A model generated the notes under the pieces. The model saw nothing but the letters and a program-made list of their open reading frames with translations. It did no database searches and was not told the DNA's origin. DNA of 43,880 nt from an uncultured Mycoplasmatota bacterium (GTDB lineage Bacteria; Bacillota_I; Bacilli_A; RF39; UBA660): contig CAMLTY010000005.1 of NCBI GenBank assembly GCA_946486465.1, positions 1 to 43,880 of the forward strand. The letters run 5' to 3'. A program made the position numbers and the translations under genes. The stretch's first letter is position 1. Each line of letters opens with the position of its first letter. Positions 40,427-43,880 of this stretch are shown in pieces.

Positions 40427-41209
40427 ATGGATAATAAAAATGATAATAATAAAACTAATGAAGAAACTCCTAAAGTAATAACACCAGAAACTGATAATAC
40501 TGTAAATTCTACTCCAGTTAATAATGAACCTAAAGTAGTAGAAGCTTCTAATACTACTGAGGTAAGTCAAGAGAAAAGCGCAGATAATAATCAAGATAAT
40601 GCAGTTCCAACTTCTGCTAAAATAGAAGAAAATACTACTGGTAAAAAGAAAAAAGGGCATCCTGTATTTCTAGTATTACTATTAATATTTTTATTTGCAT
40701 TTGTTTATTTTCTACCTGATATTACGGAATATGTAACTGATTATATGAATGAAAAAAATGGTGTTAACGAATTAAAAAGTGGAACTATGAGTTGTACTTT
40801 TAGGAACTCTACTGATAATTTAGATTATACCTATGATTTGAGTTTTAAATATGAGAAGAATCGACTAAAGAGTAGTAGAATGACTACAACTAATAGATTA
40901 GCAGATACAGCGACTGATAATAGTATTTTAACAGAAAGAGAAAATTCATGTGAATTTCTTAAGACAGTATTAGATGAGAATGATATTGGTATGACAGCAG
41001 ATTGTAGTGTAAGTGCAGCGGTACAAATAACTACTCAAAATATAGATTATGAGAAACTTGATATGGATTTTATAACAAATAATATTACAGAGTTTGAAGG
41101 ATTTTATCCAGAGTATGAATTAAATCAAAGTGTAACTACTATTGAGCAAGAATTAGAGAATGGTGGTTATACATGTGAGAGAAATGAATACAATGACACG
41201 AGTGAATAA
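40427..41209 (+). CDS. Membrane-anchored surface protein with disordered cytoplasmic arm
   Basis: 260 residues. Residues 1-75 are Asn/Thr/Glu-rich and disordered, followed by KKKKGHP. A TM lies at about 79-100. The external domain (about 115-250) has four Cys (MSCTF, SCEFL, ADCSV, YTCERN) and alternating strands and helices. It resembles small YehR/DUF1307-like lipoprotein domains in general pattern only; I do not recognise the family. It is preceded by GAAAGGGTG. Confidence 0.72.
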   Translation: MDNKNDNNKTNEETPKVITPETDNTVNSTPVNNEPKVVEASNTTEVSQEKSADNNQDNAVPTSAKIEENTTGKKKKGHPVFLVLLLIFLFAFVYFLPDITEYVTDYMNEKNGVNELKSGTMSCTFRNSTDNLDYTYDLSFKYEKNRLKSSRMTTTNRLADTATDNSILTERENSCEFLKTVLDENDIGMTADCSVSAAVQITTQNIDYEKLDMDFITNNITEFEGFYPEYELNQSVTTIEQELENGGYTCERNEYNDTSE

Positions 41210-41228
41210 GATGAGAGAAGGTAATTAA

Positions 41229-41291
41229 ATGAAAGAGATAATTTGCACTAGCGTTTGTTTACAATATGTTACCTGGGGGGGGGCAGTTTAA
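41229..41291 (+). CDS. Tiny ORF containing a G9 tract
   Basis: ATG 41229 follows AGAAGG at 8-base spacing. The product is 20 residues (MKEIICTSVCLQYVTWGGAV) and stops just past the G tract. Two more, or one fewer, G would extend the frame to TAA 41353-41355 as a 40-odd residue product. It may be a real small peptide, a decayed gene or a leader. I can assign no function. Confidence 0.3.
   Translation: MKEIICTSVCLQYVTWGGAV
41275..41283 (+). repeat. Run of nine G
   Basis: A homopolymer of nine G in an otherwise strongly AT-rich window, inside a tiny ORF with a ribosome binding site and upstream of a surface-protein gene. Such tracts are classical sites of slipped-strand length change. Confidence 0.95.
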
Positions 41292-41342
41292 ATACCAGAA
41301 TGGTAGTTTAAGTAATAAATTTACTTTCTTTCATAGTGTAAG

Positions 41343-41377
41343 AAGAATAGAGTAAGAGAATTATTCTATTCTTTTTT
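41343..41377 (+). terminator. Intrinsic terminator upstream of the surface-protein gene
   Basis: A 9-bp stem (41343-41351 with 41365-41373) and T run. It ends 30 bases before the next ATG, so the gene needs a promoter within or just after the hairpin (a weak TAATAA at 41383-41388 is visible), or read-through. Confidence 0.65.
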
Positions 41378-41407
41378 GAGTGTAATAATGAAGGGAGTAA
41401 GAGATTT

Positions 41408-43183
41408 ATGGAAAAGAAAAATAAGAAAGCAACAGTAATAATTATAAGTATATTTATAGTATTAATACTTGCAATACTAATAAGTTATGCTTATTTTACT
41501 ACAGAATTAAATGGAAGTGAGGAAGTAGTAAAAGTAGGAACACTTGATTTAGTATTGGATGAAACGAGCGAAGGGATAAGTTTAGATAATGTAGTAGGTA
41601 TAAGTGATAGTGAGGGACTATCGTTAGATGGTTCAACTTTTAAATTAATAAATAATGGAAGTAAAACGGTAGATTATACAATTTATTTAGATAATAATAC
41701 TATAGGAGAAACTGATACTAGAATAGATGATAAGTACTTAAAGTATAATTTAACTAAAAATGGTGTAAGTAATGGAGCATCTTTACTTACTAGTATTAAA
41801 ACTAATTCTAATAGAGTATTAGATAGTGGAACCATAGAAGGAAAGAGTACAAATGAATATAATTTAAATTTATGGATAACTAGTGATGTAGACGGAAATT
41901 ATTCAGGACAAGTATTTAGTGGAAAGTTAAGAGTAGAGGTTTCACAAGAGAGAGTAAAACCTAATGAACCAGAATTAGATGATAATATGATTGCTGTTAC
42001 TTATAATGGAACTAACTGGGTAAAAGCAGATAAAGATAGTAATTGGTATAATTATGATGAATTAAAATGGGCTAATGCTGTAACAGTAAGTAGTAGTACA
42101 AGAGATAATTATTTAAGTGCAGAAGTAGGTACAGTAGTATCTATGGATGATATAGAGACAATGTGGGTATGGGTACCAAGATATAGTTATACAATAGGTA
42201 GTGCTGATGGAATAAAATATTATGGTAAACAAGGAAACTATTTAGATAGCACACCAACACAAGCTTTACCAGGAGAAATAGATGTAAAGTTTATTGATAA
42301 AGATACAAAAGAAAAAGGAACTGCAAGATATGTAGTAAGTGAAGGAATAAAAGATGATAGTTGGTATACACCGGATGCTTTTACTTTTGGAGATGAGGAG
42401 CTTTCTGGAATATGGGTAGGAAAGTTTGAAACAAGTAGCAGTAATCCTTCTCTTAGTAATGGAGGAGGAAATACAACTAGCTTAGATCTAATGTTAAAAC
42501 CAAATGTAACGAGTTGGCGAAGTATAAGTGTAAGTAATGCTTTCAATGTATCTTTAAAAATGAATGATGAAGGTAATAGATATGGATTTAGTAGTAATGT
42601 AGATACACATATGATGAAGAATAGTGAGTGGGCAGTAGTTAGTTACCTTAGTCAATCTAAATATGGAAAGTTAGGAAATACTAATTTTGGTGGCACAAAT
42701 AAAGAAGTATATTCAAATAGATCTAATCAATATATAACAGGGTGTAGTAGTGGTCAACCTAGTGCACCAGGAGATTATGGGTGTCAATATACATATGATG
42801 TAAATATAAATGGCACAGGAGCTTCTACTACAGGGAATATTTATGGAGTCTATGATATGAATGGTGGTGCATATGATTATGTAATGGGGAATTACAACGA
42901 TGATGTAGGAAATAGTGGCTTTGAAATTATGCCGGAATCAAAGTATTATGATAAATATACAAGTAAAATTATTTCAGAAGCTTGTAATGGTAAAATTTGC
43001 TTTTCTCATGCTTTATCAGAAACATCTTACTGGTATAATGATTTATTTACTACCTTTATAGAAACAGGCATGTGGATGTTACGTGGTGTTAATTCTAGCT
43101 ATGGATTATTTGCCTCTAATGTAAATAATGGTCAAGGTTATAGTAATGATTCTTTCCGCCTTGTTCTAAGTATAAATAATTAA
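41408..43183 (+). CDS. Surface protein with camelysin/TasA-like N-domain and FGE/C-type-lectin-like C-domain
   Basis: 591 residues. A TM/signal at about 9-30 leads into SYAYFTTELNGSEEVVKVGT, typical of CalY/TasA-type N-termini. A beta-sandwich follows to about residue 180. A central domain carries repeated Trp (NWYNYDELKW, MWVWVPRYSY). The C-terminal 200 residues contain GNIYGVYDMNGGAYDYVMGN and end MWMLRGVN ... DSFRLVLS, which recalls the formylglycine-generating-enzyme/C-type-lectin fold used by many gut bacterial surface proteins. No LPxTG. The C-terminal fold is inferred from pattern. GAAGGGAG lies upstream. It may be a variable adhesin. Confidence 0.75.
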   Translation: MEKKNKKATVIIISIFIVLILAILISYAYFTTELNGSEEVVKVGTLDLVLDETSEGISLDNVVGISDSEGLSLDGSTFKLINNGSKTVDYTIYLDNNTIGETDTRIDDKYLKYNLTKNGVSNGASLLTSIKTNSNRVLDSGTIEGKSTNEYNLNLWITSDVDGNYSGQVFSGKLRVEVSQERVKPNEPELDDNMIAVTYNGTNWVKADKDSNWYNYDELKWANAVTVSSSTRDNYLSAEVGTVVSMDDIETMWVWVPRYSYTIGSADGIKYYGKQGNYLDSTPTQALPGEIDVKFIDKDTKEKGTARYVVSEGIKDDSWYTPDAFTFGDEELSGIWVGKFETSSSNPSLSNGGGNTTSLDLMLKPNVTSWRSISVSNAFNVSLKMNDEGNRYGFSSNVDTHMMKNSEWAVVSYLSQSKYGKLGNTNFGGTNKEVYSNRSNQYITGCSSGQPSAPGDYGCQYTYDVNINGTGASTTGNIYGVYDMNGGAYDYVMGNYNDDVGNSGFEIMPESKYYDKYTSKIISEACNGKICFSHALSETSYWYNDLFTTFIETGMWMLRGVNSSYGLFASNVNNGQGYSNDSFRLVLSINN

Positions 43184-43254
43184 ATATTCTTATGGTAAAA
43201 TTTGAAATAAAAAGTATAAATTTTTGTTAATATTTTTTCAAGATGTTTTCAAAA

Positions 43255-43294
43255 GTTAGCACCATGACATTATCATGTTTGCTTCTTTTTTTTC
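43255..43294 (+). terminator. Intrinsic terminator downstream of the surface-protein gene
   Basis: An imperfect stem (AGCA-CATGA arms around CATTA, 43258-43283) followed by TTC and a run of eight T. The 357-base gap 43184-43540 otherwise holds a promoter, a mini-ORF and repeat copy B. Confidence 0.6.
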
Positions 43295-43323
43295 TTGACA
43301 TAATTTATCTACTATGATACATT
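43295..43323 (+). promoter_or_regulatory. Promoter upstream of repeat copy B
   Basis: TTGACA (43295-43300), a 17-base spacer and TACATT (43318-43323) preceded by TGA. It points at the mini-ORF at 43368 and the Rpn-like gene at 43541. Confidence 0.65.
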
Positions 43324-43367
43324 ATAGATATAAGAGGCGATGCATAAAAGATGGGGAAAGGAGAAAA

Positions 43368-43406
43368 ATGAAAATTTTTGAAAAAAGTATGAATTTTGTA
43401 AATTGA
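43368..43406 (+). CDS. 12-codon mini-ORF ending in the dispersed repeat
   Basis: ATG 43368 has GAAAGGAG at ideal spacing and follows a good promoter. It reads MKIFEKSMNFVN and stops at TGA 43404-43406. Its last seven codons and stop belong to the repeat's first 26 bases. It may be a leader peptide, or the remnant of a gene cut by the repeat. Confidence 0.35.
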   Translation: MKIFEKSMNFVN

Positions 43407-43505
43407 GCGATTTTTTGAAATGAAAATTTAAAATTCCCCTAGAGAAAATATTAAATTGAGAGTCTATTTTTCTTGAATTTTAAAAATTGCCTTTTTGCAA
43501 TCATT
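43381..43505 (+). repeat. Dispersed intergenic repeat, copy B
   Basis: Homologous to 33734-33858: 26 identical bases, then diverged sequence with the same blocks at the same offsets. It lies just upstream of the Rpn-like gene at the right edge. The strong hairpins of copy A are not preserved. Confidence 0.7.
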
Positions 43506-43540
43506 TATAGACTATGCTATAACACTTGCAAGGAGGTATT

Positions 43541-43880
43541 ATGATTAAAAAACGAATAAAAAATATTCCTAAAGGTGTTAGTAATGAAAAGATTAGAGAA
43601 TATATGATATCTAATAACTTTGTCTATGAAGGAACACTTGACTCTGTCTTTAAATCTATTATGGGGAAATGTCTTTTATATTTAGGTGATATGATATCTA
43701 AATTAACTAGTCTTGATAAAGATTTTATTATAAAAAACTTTAAGGAACAAAATGTAGAATATAAAATAGAGAATGCTTTAGAAAGAAAAAAAGTCTCTGA
43801 TTTTATTTTTAAATTACCAGGATATATTAGAGTTGTTCGGAAATTAAAAATGTGGTACAATTTAAGTGCTAGATATGAAA
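43541..43880 (+). CDS. Rpn-like PD-(D/E)XK family protein, 5' part (3' end outside window)
   Basis: ATG 43541 follows AAGGAGGT at good spacing. 113 residues are visible. GTLDSVFKSIMGKCLLYLGD and RKKVSDFIFKL resemble the N-terminal half of Rpn-like putative transposases, including the DSxFK opening shared with the gene at 33927. After VSDFIFKL the sequence (PGYIRVVRKLKMWYNLS) does not show the expected Glu-x-Asn/Gln strand, so the gene may be frameshifted or degenerate. The window ends before this can be settled. Confidence 0.6.
   Translation, partial: MIKKRIKNIPKGVSNEKIREYMISNNFVYEGTLDSVFKSIMGKCLLYLGDMISKLTSLDKDFIIKNFKEQNVEYKIENALERKKVSDFIFKLPGYIRVVRKLKMWYNLSARYE

Noticed and set aside
41210-41407. 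An RNA gene between the two surface-protein genes
   Set aside because: Only a simple terminator hairpin and the G tract are visible. There is no tRNA cloverleaf or other recognisable structured RNA.
1-43880. Recoded TGA (Mollicute code)
   Set aside because: Tryptophan is TGG throughout, and several genes end with TGA at the expected place (for example pncA and the TadE-like gene).

Overview
The window is AT-rich, uses the standard bacterial code (TGA is a stop, Trp is TGG), and has strong Shine-Dalgarno sites and many promoters of the form TTGACA-17-TATAAT or extended -10. It carries typA, a rlmN-prpC-prkC-rsgA-rpe block, a sortase, lipoproteins and cell-wall hydrolases. Together these point to a low-GC monoderm Firmicute, most likely an uncultured gut lineage of the Bacilli (Erysipelotrichia/RF39-like). 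That placement is inference. No tRNA, rRNA, CRISPR array, integrase, relaxase or reverse transcriptase was seen.

Layout. Positions 1-2133: the 3' end of typA, then three minus-strand genes (an unknown protein, a small membrane protein and a thioredoxin-fold lipoprotein). Positions 2141-28867: a plus-strand apparatus locus of 25 genes, tightly spaced. It begins with a five-TM protein, an Ig-like surface protein, a class B-like sortase and a giant cysteine-rich secreted protein. Next is a Tad-type pilus set: a TM-anchored small protein, CpaB, a CpaF/TadA ATPase, TadB, TadC, a 53-residue Flp-like pilin, a TadE-like pseudopilin and a TadZ/CpaE-like protein. A Gram-positive type IV secretion (T4SS) set follows: three VirB2-like proteins, VirB6/TrbL, PrgI/VirB3, a separate VirB4 N-domain protein, VirB4, an M23 plus lysozyme-like hydrolase, two VirB8-like proteins, an NlpC/P60 hydrolase, a TM-tailed lipoprotein and VirD4. 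Positions 28941-33735: an NAD salvage operon (nicotinamidase, pncB, a Nudix protein, nadE) behind a near-perfect promoter. Positions 33734-35290: an accessory patch with a dispersed repeat, an Rpn-like PD-(D/E)XK gene and a near-identical truncated copy of its C-terminal half. Positions 35358-40369: the conserved rlmN-prpC-prkC-rsgA-rpe operon. Positions 40357-43880: a second accessory patch with two surface proteins, a G9 tract inside a tiny ORF, a second copy of the dispersed repeat and the start of another Rpn-like gene.

How the genes may work together. The apparatus locus interleaves Tad pilus parts with T4SS parts on one strand, between housekeeping genes and without mobility genes. The reading offered is a resident envelope-spanning machine that combines a Tad-type pilus motor (VirB11-family ATPase plus TadB/C) with a T4SS channel (VirB3/4/6/8/D4), secreted wall hydrolases and sorted or disulfide-stabilised surface parts. 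Promoters and intrinsic terminators cluster around the pilin-type genes, which suggests their amounts are set separately from the rest. This hybrid locus is the most interesting item in the window. The tandem Rpn tail copy, the dispersed repeat, the G9 tract and a substituted Nudix box are secondary leads.
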